Below, in pieces: positions 46,612-58,008 of a stretch of DNA of 64,000 nt. The position numbers and the translations under genes were made by a program. The notes below the pieces were generated by a model, which made no database searches, was not told the origin of the DNA, and saw nothing but the letters and a program-made list of their open reading frames with translations. The stretch's first letter is position 1; the number at the start of each line of letters is the position of its first letter. The DNA comes from Massospora cicadina (Eukaryota > Entomophthoromycota > Entomophthoromycetes > Entomophthorales > Entomophthoraceae): contig JAKSZP010012208.1 in the NCBI GenBank assembly GCA_022478985.1, positions 1-64,000 on the forward strand. Direction: 5' to 3'.

Positions 46612-49600
46612 ATGGCAAATACCGGGGCCACCCCAACTCCAACGCCATCGTTTGGCTCGGCAACTAGGCACCCGATTTCCCGCCCAAACCGGGCGAGGTT
46701 AGATTATTACTACCGCGCGGTAAACGCCATCATCCTCGCACGCCAGAACCCGAGCTCCGGGCTGATTCCGGCCTCGGTGGCGGTGACCACGCACGGGGAT
46801 TACCGCGACGCGTGGGTTAGGTAAGCTACGCCTTATTTAGGTTGTGACGTCATGTCAGGGATAACGTCTACTCGATCCTGGCGGTGTGGGGGCTCGCGCT
46901 CGCGTACCAGAAGCTCGACGATGGCGACGGGAGGGCTTGTAAGTAATGCTCAGTTCCGGTCGAACGGGCCCTCACCCGTCACTTAAATTAACTTAGACGA
47001 GCTCGAGCATTCGACGGTAAAGCTGATGCGCGGGTTGCTGTTCTCGATGATGTTGCAAGCCGGGAAGGTCGAACGGTTCAAAAATACCCAGTCCACCAAG
47101 GATAGCCTGCACGCCAAGTACAACACCAACACCGGGGGGACCGTGGTGGGCGATGACGATTGGGGGCACCTCCAGATCGACGCCACCGGCATCTTCTTGC
47201 TGATGCTCGCGCAGATGACTGGCGGTGGTATGCGTATCGTTTATACCTTGGACGAGGTGGACTTCATCCAGAACCTGGTGTTTTACGTCGAGAAGGCGTA
47301 TAGGTACCTTTTGCACATCGTTGGACTAGTTGCGATAACGCGTATTAGAACCCCCGACTACGGAATCTGGGAGCGTGGGAATAAGAGCAACCATGGGATC
47401 CCTGAGCTCAACTGCTCGTCGATCGGCATGGTGGTTGCGGCTCTGCTGGCCATCGATGGCGTGAACTTGTTTGGCGCGAGGGGAGGCCCGGCTTCGGTAA
47501 GCTTGGCGGCGTGCTCGGCTGACGTGTAGGTGATCCACGTGCTACCGGATGAGGTGACTCGGAATTACACCACGCTTCACTCCTTCCTGCCCCGCGAGTC
47601 CAACTCCAAGGAGATCGACGCGGCTTTGCTATCGGTGGTGGGCTTCCCCGCCTTTGCGGTTGGGGATTCCGATCTCGCGGCTCGGACCCGCCAAGGGATC
47701 ATCGATAAGTTGGGTGGGGAATATGGCTGTAAGAGGTTTCTCCGGGATGGCCACCAGACAGCGCTCGAAGACCACTCCCGACTCCACTACGAGCCGAGCG
47801 AGTTGACCATCTTTGAGGGGATCGAGTGCGAGTGGCCGCTGTTTTTCACTTACCTGATCCTCGATGGCGAGCTATCCGGCGACCTGGCCCTGGCTCAAAC
47901 GTACCGGGAGGCCCTCGCCCCCTCCTCGTGGACTCCCAACTCGTGTCAAGCCTGGGCAACCCTGCGAGTGGGGAACTTTACGATGGCACGAATACAAGCT
48001 TGTGTAAGGCCCCGCCCCGCTCGCCTTCGGCTTACCGCGAGAACTTTCCGCTCGTTCCGGAGCTGTACTACGTCCCCAAGGAAGCCATCGACGCGGAGAA
48101 GGCCCAGCCGCGCTCACAGAAGCGGCTACCCAACGACAACGTGCCGCTGGTGTGGGCCAACTCCCTCCACTTCCTTGGAAACCTTCTGCACGAGGGCCTG
48201 TTGGAGCCTTCGCAGCTGGACCCGCTCGGGAGGCGCATCAGCAATCGGCGCGACCCCCACCCCGACACTGTGGTGCAAGTGATCCTTTTGTCGGAAACGA
48301 CGAGACTCAAGAAGCACTTGGCTACGTTCGGAGTTGAAACCCAGACCCTGGAGGAGATCCGCCCCATCGCGGTAGGCCCGCCGGTGGCCTTGGTGGAGAT
48401 CTATGCGACCTTGGGCATGAACGCCAAGCTGGGGCTGTCTGGGCGGCCCAAGCGGCCCATCGGTACCTTAGGGACCAGCCGGCTCTACCGGATCAAGGGC
48501 CAGCTGTATGCCTTTACGCCCCACTTTATGGACCAGGAGCACTTCTACCTCACAAGCGACAACCAGTACTTTATATCGATGTTTGAACAGGAGCTTCAGT
48601 TCGTACAGAAGAACTGGTTCTACCCCGGGCGTCCCACCATCACGGTCCTGCTAACTGAAGACATGCTGGGGCGCGGTGAGGCTGGAACCGATTTGGAAAC
48701 GCTTGCCACCTACTCGGCGGTCAAGAGCCTGTTAGTTTTCATCTTCCGCTTAAAGGCCGGGAGCTGCAACGGGGTACGCGTCCGCACTGGCCGCATCCAC
48801 GAGTTGGTTAGCACCACCACCATCACGAATCTCGACTTCCTCATCAACAAGAACGACATCGACTGGCCGCTCACCCTATCCGAGCTAACCCGGTCCACCG
48901 GTGGGGGAGACCGCCTGCGCACATCCCGTCGCCCGCGCCTGCGCCGCAACTCGTCCTCCGGTAACCCTCTGAAGAGCCCGATCCCGCGCACCGAGAGCCA
49001 GAACGACCTCTGCCCTCCCAGCAACGTCTTCAAGTTGCGCAATCACGAGGAGTTCCCCGATGATGCGGATTCGGACCCGTCGTCACCGCGCGAGCCACTG
49101 ACGCTCAAGTTGGGCGACACGGACCAGACCGGGGACGCCATCCTCCAACTCGTGGCCTCGAACAACCTGTATGACCAGATGGACCTCGCCCACTATTTGC
49201 ACTCATGTTACGGTGGCGAGTACTTCATCGAACCGCTTGCCACCACGCTCGCCAAACTCCTGGAGGAGATCTATTCCAAGGCCATCGCCCTCAAGCTGTG
49301 GAGCATCGCCCGCCACTCGGCCGGCGTGCTGCAGAAGATGGCCGATTCCCTGACCATCAACATCACCGACCTGATCGTCCGCCAAAAGCGCGTGTCGGTG
49401 GGCTCGGGGGAATGCGAGCAAGTTATCGACACTGCCGTCACCCCGGACCGCTTAAAGCTTCTCATCTATTCGTCGTGTACCTCCGACGTGCGCGAAGGCC
49501 CGCTGGTGCAGGAGCTGTTGACCTTTCTCGGCTCCTTTATCCGCTCCGACCCCACCCTGTTTGACGGCATCCTGCAGCTGCGGCTGCGCTCCATCGTCAT

Positions 49601-51058
49601 CACCCTGCGTGAGGAGATTTCCCGCCTGGAGCTGTGCAACGAGGATGACGCCGTCGAGATCCTCATGCAGATGAGCCCGTTCGAGGTCAAATCCCTGCTT
49701 GTCACCACCCTCGGCGGGCCCACCCTCAGCGCCCACGCCACCAACCAACTCTGGGATGCGCCGAAGGTGCGCCGGCTACCCGGCCGCGGGGCTGCGCTTC
49801 CCTCTGATCTCGTCTTCACCGTTCGTTCGGGCGGCTTCTTTGCTGGTAAGTTTGCCTGCATCGCCATCGGTGGTCAGGAGGTGCCCATCAACCGCCGCGG
49901 CTTCAACCTCGTGGCTATTGACCTTGTGGAGCACGAGATCGTTGACATTCTGTGCTTCGATACCCACTGGAACGAGAGCGATTCGCATGCACTCGCTAGC
50001 TACCTCAACCACCTCTCGCCGGGCATCGTCGTTGCTGGTGCTGTCAACGATGAGGCGTCCGAAAAGCTCACCGCCGATGCCATTATAGCCCTCCAAGCGC
50101 TGGGCCTGACCCACGTCGACCGCCTCGGCTACCGAAGCTCCTACTGCTTCGTTGGCATCAAAGGTTGTAGGGACCCGGCGGTGGAGGATTACGTGCCTCC
50201 CTCCGCCAGGGCGGCCGAGATCGTCGAATACGCTCTGCCCCGCGCCCGGATTGAGAGGGTGGTGGCCGACCTCGTGCCATCGTCCCGCACAACGGCGGAG
50301 GGCCTCGCCTCAGGCCGCTGGCTGCGCCGGCGCAAGAACGATGGGGCGTTCAATCGCGTCCCCGACAAGTTCTTCCCTCGGGTGTGGAAGGTGCTGGCCA
50401 ACTCCACGGGCATCCGCCTGGGGGCGGCGCCACCCTCCCGCGGGACCCCACCGTGTCCGAGAAGACCCCTGACGAGTTCAACTTTGCCATGCTGGTCGAA
50501 CATTTCCTCTCCAACTTTCAGGACCCTGCCGAGCGCCAGATTGCCATCGAGCTGCTAGCCGTCATCGCCCACCTCCAGGAGAGCCAACCCGGCGTTGAGG
50601 TTGGTCGCCGGGAGGTCGACCTCGTGGCGCTGATCCACCGGGCCCTCCGCTTCTTCTGGGAGGATTGGGTTGACGAACTCAAAGCCTCCAAAGCTGCCGC
50701 CACCCCGTTGGTAACGCTTACGGCGGCATCCGTTACGAAATCAAAGCCTAAAGGTGATGCGCCCGCTCAGCCTCCCAGCGAGCTGGCCTCCGATCATGCT
50801 TCCTCCGAAGGGTCCTCAGCCCCCATAGCAAAGCCGGCCGATTCTGAAACCCCTTTAACCCTGCCCCGGTGTCTCGACTTTGATGCCAACGTCCCATTCG
50901 CCCGCCGCCTCTTCTACGATCTCCCCCAGCGCACGGATCGGGGGACCCTGCACTACCTCGCCGCCGCCGTCCTGTGCCGGGGCGAGGGTGACCAGCCCCG
51001 CCGCCACGCCATCCCACCCGAGATCCTCAGGGATATCTACCGCTTCGTGGCCGTTTAG
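46612..51058 (+). CDS. Phosphorylase b kinase regulatory subunit (alpha/beta type) with ILEI/PANDER domain; frame broken twice
   Basis: In animals, alpha and beta subunits regulate phosphorylase kinase, which activates glycogen phosphorylase. Exons: 46612-46820, 46859-46938, 46997-47303, 47349-47496, then 47530 to the stop at 51056-51058; the introns are GT-AG, 38, 58, 45 and 33 nt. The product would be about 1,424 residues (animal alpha about 1,235). The N-terminal glucoamylase-like part matches the family closely: [96 protein letters not shown], then [21 protein letters not shown] linker (about 700-745) has RRNSSSG. Helical region follows, then an ILEI/PANDER domain at about 1005-1130 ([37 protein letters not shown]), then [20 protein letters not shown] and the C-terminal domain. 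It ends RFVAV, without the CAAX prenylation signal of animal subunits. Single-base losses at CCCCC (47918-47922) and GGGGG (50420-50424) shift the frame. Confidence 0.92.
47918..47922 (+). other. Frameshift site 1 in the phosphorylase kinase gene
   Basis: Family similarity is in one frame up to ..TYREALAP and in the -1 frame from [11 protein letters not shown] onward, the switch falling at CCCCC. One more C would restore a continuous frame. There are no splice signals and no room for an intron. Confidence 0.8.
50420..50424 (+). other. Frameshift site 2 in the phosphorylase kinase gene
   Basis: The long frame gives ..[13 protein letters not shown], and family similarity continues in the -1 frame from [18 protein letters not shown]. 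The switch is at GGGGG. One more G would restore the frame. If real, translation would end at 50558 after an unrelated tail. Confidence 0.8.
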
Positions 51059-52643
51059 CCCACGAGCTTTCCGCCACCGCAATAGATTTAAGGTGCCGCG
51101 GGGTGTACTTTGCCTACTGCCATGCTCCCAGGCTAGGCTTTGATCCCTAGGGTGGCTGCGATTCCTAAGCTGGTCCTTGAATTGGTATGCTCTTAGAGAT
51201 TGAAGTATTCATTAGGTCACCCTTCAAGCGGCTTGGCATGATGGGCTTGAATAGGGTTGGCAACTATTGGGACTAGGACTTCACAATAGTAAATAGAATC
51301 GGGTTCATTAAGTCAACAGGAATTCATCCCGGTATAAGGTTATAAGCCAAGTGGAGCTTGGGGGTACATTACCTTTGAGTTAAAAAAGTGTTATTGCGCT
51401 ATTAAATAAACTAGAAGATATTAAGTTTCGAATAGATAAGCCCCCGAACTTGACCAAGTCTAGCCGGGAGGTGTAGAAATTGGAGCAAGGTTGGGACCCT
51501 GGGGGTCAATAGGGTTATTACCCACGTGAGATAACTTTTTGGGGAATGGTAATTCTAGTTTAAACCGTCTCAAGTGAGCTAGCCACGGTTTATACCTTTA
51601 CACCGAGCCACCCCCTATCCTAAGGCCTATGTAATTTAAGCTGAAGGGTTTAATAGGGTACATTTCATGTAAAGTAAGGTCTGCTCTTTCCACTGAGGAT
51701 ACTTATAGTAAGATCTGCTCTTTCCACTGAGGGTACTTAGTAAGTTTAGATTAAGTATTGACAAATGGGTGCTACATAGATCTTTTAAATTGAGGGTCCA
51801 GCTTAAGGGTTAGTTATCGGGTTGGGGTAGATGTGTGGGGTAAGGGAGTTGGGTAAGGTGAACTAGTTGTGGGTTATCTTAAGGCACAAGGATACCACCT
51901 TAGGGGTCTCAATTATGGTGGGGCGGATATTGGAGCCCCTTTAAAGCGGATATTTTTTTAATTGGCAAATATTCCTGGAGTAAAGTTACTGAGAACGATA
52001 CCCTGGTCACTGAAGTTTGGGTGGTTGTAACCGTTGGAGCTATATTTAAGGACCCACTTGGAACAGCAAAACTATAACTCCTTGTTGAAATTCGACCAGA
52101 CTATGCTTTTTCCAATATGTTCAGATACCGGTGCTTTAATCAGTTGGGGATGAATATTGATTTATTGATCGGTGGCAGTGAATTTTAGGCTTCCGGGGAG
52201 AAAGTTTCAACCTAGCCTTCAACCGATTAAGCTAATTTGTTGAGTTGTAGGCTTCTGGGAGGGAAGCTCCAGATTGGGTATCATGTCAATTGAGGGATCA
52301 ATTATGGCTGATTTGATGATCAAGACTTCCATGAGTCATTGGGGACAATCACTATTAGTTTTTAGTTTGCCAGATTTGCAGTGCAATTGTCACAACTTTG
52401 GGATTCGAGTTGATGGAAGTTTTTTTTAAATAGCATATTAATTGCTGCAAGGTTGGTGGATAGTAGTAGGGTTATTCTTTAGCAACTGATGCCAAGGGTT
52501 TTGATTGGCAGGTATTCTATCACCGTTCAACACCTAGGTCTTAGGATTTATCAGCAATTGATGCCAACAATTTCTGCTAAGTGGGCATTATTTTGCCATG
52601 AGCCACCTATGTATATAAGATATCACTGATAAGGTTAGCTTGT
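51059..52643. other. Intergenic stretch downstream of the phosphorylase kinase gene
   Basis: No gene is recognised. It contains a 34-bp direct duplication at 51675-51742. An AATAAA-like TTAAATAAAC lies near 51402, about 350 bases past the stop codon, but whether it serves the gene is unknown. Confidence 0.5.
51675..51742. repeat. 34-bp tandem duplication
   Basis: Two adjacent copies share TCTGCTCTTTCCACTGAGG and a TACTTA end, with two or three substitutions between them. Confidence 0.8.
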
Positions 52644-53778
52644 TGTAAAAATTTATTGGTCTGGTTATCAGCAAACAACCCCAATAAACTTATCACTGCA
52701 CAGGTTCAGCTCTTGTGCACTTTGTCCACATTGTATAGTATATGATATTATCAGTTGTTAATAGTATGATGACTTATCCATAGTTGAGTGGAATTCTTAG
52801 ATCTCAGCCCAGCGCTCAGCCAGTATTCCTGCTTGAAATACTTGAGATGTCTTGATATATGGATTCTTTCCCTCATTCTGTCCAGCCCAATCTTCTCTGA
52901 GATTCCCTGGTGACAGTTGTTACAGTCCAGCATGCAGTCAGCAGCAATCCAATTGTTTCTCCTTCTTTTCTAGATCCCCGCTCAGGTCTTTACTCTTTTC
53001 CCAAAAGAGTCTCCCAATTATTGCACACAGCAATAATATCCTTGAGAAAAATAGAACAATCAAAAATGATAATAGTTTACTCTTAAACTATATACCAAAT
53101 GAAAACCTATAGAACTGTATATCTGTTGTACTATGTTTTTTATTATGAGTGAATTCTAGGAATTTATAGTGGGGATTCAGTTGTCTAGCCCTTGGTTGAC
53201 ACCTCTTCAATGAAATGGCAGCTGTTGCTATTGAATCACCTATCCTCATCTCAGCAGTGATGGTCTTCCCTATCCTGGCTAGGATTCTGTCATTGGATAT
53301 CTGTGAGACCTAAACAAAAAGAGTTGGAAAGTGTGTCCCTAACATTTTCCTCTTGATCCAAGCGAACCAACCATATTTGGCTAGCAACCTGCTTAGGTAA
53401 TGGAACTTATTACCCATCAAGGCAGGTCACAAACCAACTGATTGAATCACTAGTTGCAGACAGCATCACTCGCCTCACAACTTACTACTCATTCCCAATC
53501 AGTTGGTGATGAAACCTGGCTGATCCCAATTGGTACACCTGATAGTTAATCACTACCAGATGCCCCTATTTCGTTGGCAACTCCACCCAACAAGATCTTA
53601 AGCATTTATCCAGATTGATCTCTGATGGATATGACCAGATGAATATCCTAAAATCCCCCAAACATAGTTACTCCAAAATTAGGGTCCACTGATTTCCAAT
53701 TCACCTTGCATCAGGGAATTATCCCCTAGCAATTCCTGGTAATCTAGCAGGCTGGGAATATGGGCAAAAATCCCAACA
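52644..53778 (-). mobile_element. Solo LTR, family B, copy B3
   Basis: It starts TGTAAAAATTTATTGG and ends AAATCCCAACA, with perfect target duplications CTTGT at 52639-52643 and 53779-53783. It aligns with B1 and B2 over its length, for example CACTGCACAGGTT, GTTGGTGATGAAACC and CTGGGAATATGGG. A TATA-like CACTATAAATTCC on the reverse strand (about 53156-53168) is conserved, so minus orientation is inferred. No internal sequence adjoins it. Confidence 0.9.
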
Positions 53779-53783
53779 CTTGT

Positions 53784-56700
53784 TCTTGGGGTTACTAGAT
53801 TTTTACTAGTATTGTTTTATAATTATAGCCAATGGTTGACTAAATATTTTAAAAAGACAAGGTTCCAGTTTACATGACCCTTATTGGCTCAGCTTGCACT
53901 TTCTATCATCAAACAGGAAGCTTTAATAGTAAATGTTTGAACCCTCATAAACCTGTGCAGTTGCCACTTTTCAACTCTCACCAAGTGCCAATAGGAACTC
54001 ACTTGGAGTTCTAATCCTATAGCTCTTGGAGCTAAAAATTGACCCATCCTTAGAGCTACAAGTTTTACAGCTATTGGACCCTTCAAAATACAAATTCATA
54101 GCTACCATATTACAGCAAAACAGAGTATAATTTTCATTAACTGGCCTAGATTAACCCCAGATACCCTCAGCTGATGTTGGAGACTTAAACTTTTGTAAGT
54201 CACTTTAATTGCCTTGCTCTAGTTTTAAACAAAGTTAAAAGTTCTTTTACTTTTATTTCTGGTTACAGTTAAACAACCACTTGTTGCAGAGGTTGGATCT
54301 ACACAAAAACATGAAACTGGTTGATATGTTTGGAACAAGTTGCCGAAAGTCCTCTGAGCTGATTGGGCAGATAAAGCTGGCTTCCCCCCTTATATTTTCA
54401 CACTCAGCATCATTCACCAGCTAAAGTGCATGGTGATCACATGTATTCTGCATTTTATCTTATTATCATTGAACTTGAAATTAACTTAAAACATATTGGT
54501 CAACGTGCACACCTTTATAAAATGGAGTACAATTATGCTAAAGCACAGTGTGTACAATCTACACCTCCTTCTGTGTTACCCCTAACAATGTTGTACTCAC
54601 CTTACTTCTCACCCATGGCAACTAGCTTTTATAACCCCAAATTAGGAGTTATATCTATCCTTATTTAGTAATGTTAAGGCCATCATGTAAACCGTTGACC
54701 CCATTTTATCTATGGCTATCAGCCTACTTTATATCACCCAATTGATGCCCAACTTATATTTATTAATGACACCTATAGCGATTAAGTATTTACTGAACGA
54801 GGTAAGGCATGCTCAGTCTACTCTGGGCCATGATACATACCATTTCACTTACATATTGAATATCAATAGCATTTTAGTTGAGTCCTTACATAAAAATATG
54901 TGCTACTGGTGATAACTCACTAACCCTACCACCAAAAAGTTCACTGTGGACATTTCATACTTAGTAAATGTCAAGTGGACACTTTAATGTTATCTACTCA
55001 TTTGTATAGGTACTTCCAAATTCACAAACCACTTTGGCACTTAAATTTTATCAACTTTGAGCCTTTAATATAATCTGATGGTAAGTTTATAAAACAAATC
55101 CCAAAACCTCTTTGTGCGAGCCAAGCAAGGCCAGATGACTTTGATTAACCAAAGAATGGTTTTAGGGTGCCTCACCCACCATTTTCTAGACTATGATGGC
55201 CAGCATGATATTCCAAACTTTAACCTATCACCAAATTTAAATTAATCCTGAGCGTTATAAAACAAGGCAGGTTTTCATAAATTTAACTTTATGTTCCCAT
55301 ATCTATTTTTAACTGGTTTTTGTTAATAAAAATTCTTAGGTCTTGGCCTATAATACTCTTTGACTCATTTTTAGGGTCTGCCTGATGGCGCAATACAAAA
55401 AACATAACCATAAAATGTTGCAGTTAATCCTTGCTTTACATAATAAGCTTCCACTACTTCAGTTAAAAGGATGGTTCAGACAATATATCATCAAATAAAC
55501 GCCACGCGTCTAATATATTCCCACAGGTGGGAAGCTCACAGCAAAGCAGCTCCAAGGATAAAATGTCAGCCCTTTAATAAAAGCATTTTTTTGAAATAAA
55601 CTTATTCCTCAGGAAGTGAACCTTAAGTAACAATACATCTTTTACAATTGTTTGATGGATAGGAATAACCTTCAAATATGAATATAGATCCTCTATTGGG
55701 ATATATAATATAAAAGGGGAAGCATACACTTGAATAATTAGCTGCGTTTTCATTTTTAAATTTATTTGTGTTTCCTTGTATGACTAAGTACCAGTATGTA
55801 TACCATAAAGGTCATCTCCTAGTCCTACCCATCTACTCTGGATGGGCAACAGTTAACCAATAACACTCCAATTTTAAAGAAGATATGATCACATGGGGTT
55901 TTGATAATAAAACATTGTCAATAAAAGCCATATTGACGAAACCATGATTTATTAATAAAAATAATGTCCTAGGTGTCAAAGTTTTTGATACTTCCAATGG
56001 CTGGTTCTTCATCTTTGCAATAAAATAAGGTTTTGGCTGTTTATTGTATGAAGGTAATAAACTGACTGATTGTGCTTCATAAAATGTAAACTCCTCAAAA
56101 TTACTACTGAAGGCTATCTTCTTCCTTTCACTATGTAAGCTATGGCTACCCGCCTTCTGATCTTTCTGATCAATATATTGAAATTAAGATGCAATACACT
56201 TAAAGTTTTAAGTATTAAGTTATTTATTGATCAAATATGATTTTTTTTCTTTCAATAAATTAAATATAAGGGTTTATATAGGTTACTTCTGATGCTAACT
56301 GCATCTTTACCCTAAACTCCTATCATTACCCCACCACTTAATAAGTGGCTTGTGAGAAAGGTTCATGGGGTTTTTCTATATAATGGAGATTTCTCTCCAC
56401 ATATGAGGTTTCCTGAGTACACCCAGCTACATCTCTGTGGTCAAAGTCTTTCTGACATAAGTAATTACTTCCAAGACAGAATCTTCTCTGATGCATTATA
56501 AAAGGCTAAAAAATCATTTCTCTGAACAACAGTAGCCAGTTGCTCAAATACTATAAACCACTAATTAGAAAATAATTTGATTGTAACTAATCAACATTAA
56601 AATATAACTTCAGCTTAACCTGAAAGGCTTCAATAATGGGTCATTAAATCAAATTGTAATAAAATTGTGAAACCACAAATCCTTAGTTTTTATTGTAGTT

Positions 56701-57070
56701 ATACTAATTTTCATATAAATTGAAGATATGTAACATATGATATAATTATCTAGACACAAAGCTAATAATTTTATTTTAAAAATTTATAATATATCCAACA
56801 ATTTTAATCCAGTCAGCTATTTGACAGCCCCCCTCTTTGAGTGGATTATAAGCAGAGATTTATTTTATTTCTTGGAAATGATATACGATTTTTTTGAAAT
56901 CTTTAAAGTACAAACGTTTTATTGATGGGCTATAATTCCAGAATTGGCATGCCTTCCAATAACTCCATACTTCAATGTGCTAATCCTTTATCAAATCTGG
57001 TATTTTGCCCTCATTGGAACATGCCAGGCTGACAAATTATGCTTAAACTGCTAAGGAAGGTTTGTCCTCA
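53784..57070. other. AT-rich region without recognised gene; possible LTR end at 56826
   Basis: Short open frames (for example 54426-54668 and 54712-54912) resemble nothing I know. Near 56790-56840 the plus strand reads CCAACAATT..GCTATTTGACA followed by GCCCCCCTCTTT. On the minus strand this is AAAGAGGGGGGC then TGTCAAATAGC, the look of a polypurine tract next to an LTR start, so a minus-oriented LTR may extend from 56826 down towards about 56.1 kb. I found no partner or target duplication. Confidence 0.35.
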
Positions 57071-57140
57071 ATGCCTGTTTAGCTCAGTTGGAGCCTAGCA
57101 AACTTGTGCTAGTTGTGGTGGTTTTAAGTCCTCAGTGAAG
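57071..57140 (+). pseudogene. tRNA-derived sequence (tRNA pseudogene or SINE head)
   Basis: GCCTGTTTAGCTCAGTTGG contains a good internal box A (TTAGCTCAGTTGG). About 28 bases on, GGTTTTAAGTCC resembles box B (GGTTCRANTCC) with decay. Between them CTAGC..GCTAG can form an anticodon stem around ACTTGT, but the loop is one base too long. The two acceptor-arm sequences do not pair. It could be a degenerate tRNA gene or the head of a SINE; no second copy is seen. Confidence 0.5.
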
Positions 57141-57203
57141 AAACTCTCAAAGGGATGAAATGAACCTCCTTCAACTGCTACAATCAGTCTTTGTGGCCCT
57201 GTG

Positions 57204-58008
57204 TGTAAAAAACAGGGCTTCCAAGGCCCAGCCCATTACCAGCCATGAACCCAAACCCATAAACAGGGTCACTTCTGCAAGAGAAAGGGCAATAGCCATA
57301 CCCAACCCCCAAGACTCCTATCCAGGTGGGTGGCCTCGCTGGGAATACTAGGACAAGGTGCAGAAAAATGGTCTCTGTCACCTTGGAGCCACTCTGGCAA
57401 CTGCCATCCTGAAGGAATAGGTGCAGGTTGAGGTGCGGCAGACAATGATGTCCTGCAGGCCTCTGGTCATCCATACCGCAGCTTTTTACAAGCTTCACCA
57501 GCCAATCTCCACTGAGACAGGGTATTCTGCTCTGCCAGGGAATTGCCAACCCAAAGGATCTCATGACATCCACTCCTTTCCTCACTTCCAATTGCACCAC
57601 TATTCATACCAATCTAATCTGCCAGTTAAAATAAATATTAAAGTATATTATATATTAAAGGTCTAGCAAATAGCAGTCTTTATTGAGGGTAAACTCAAAG
57701 TTTGGAATAGAATTCCAAAGTGAGGTCCATTGGGGCTGACCTCACTTTGAAATATTACCTAAAAAGGCTAAATGCATTGTTGGTCATAAGGCACATAAAA
57801 GCCTTCAGAATTAACTACATCCCAGAAACTTGTCAGCAAATGGTGAAACCTCAAAAAGGACAACCACTTAAATACTTATTAAAATAATTATCCACTATTG
57901 ACCTGATTATATAAACCTCATCGGATTAATGGAATTGCAACCATTGACATACCCAAATATCATAATTCCCAACCTTATGAGATTCATATATGGTCATTGA
58001 ATGTTACA
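57204..58008 (-). repeat. LTR1 of the compound element
   Basis: It starts TGTAAAAAACAGGGC and ends GAATGTTACA on the plus strand. It contains the hairpin AAAGTGAGGTC/GACCTCACTTT at 57717-57748. A clean polypurine tract (minus strand TTTCAAGGGGGTGA) follows at 58009-58022. Confidence 0.85.

Noticed and set aside
49205..50088. Alternative-frame reading of the phosphorylase kinase gene as separate small genes
   Set aside because: Motif continuity across 47922-50420 in one frame shows a single protein; the alternatives are compositionally biased Pro/Arg/Ser frames.
50418..50430. Programmed -1 frameshift in the phosphorylase kinase gene
   Set aside because: There is no X-XXY-YYZ slippery heptamer with downstream structure that I can support, and a second break of the same kind at 47.92 kb favours homopolymer error.
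47872..51082. Several long open frames antisense to, or out of frame with, the phosphorylase kinase gene
   Set aside because: They are by-products of the high GC content of the real coding strand and carry no family motifs.
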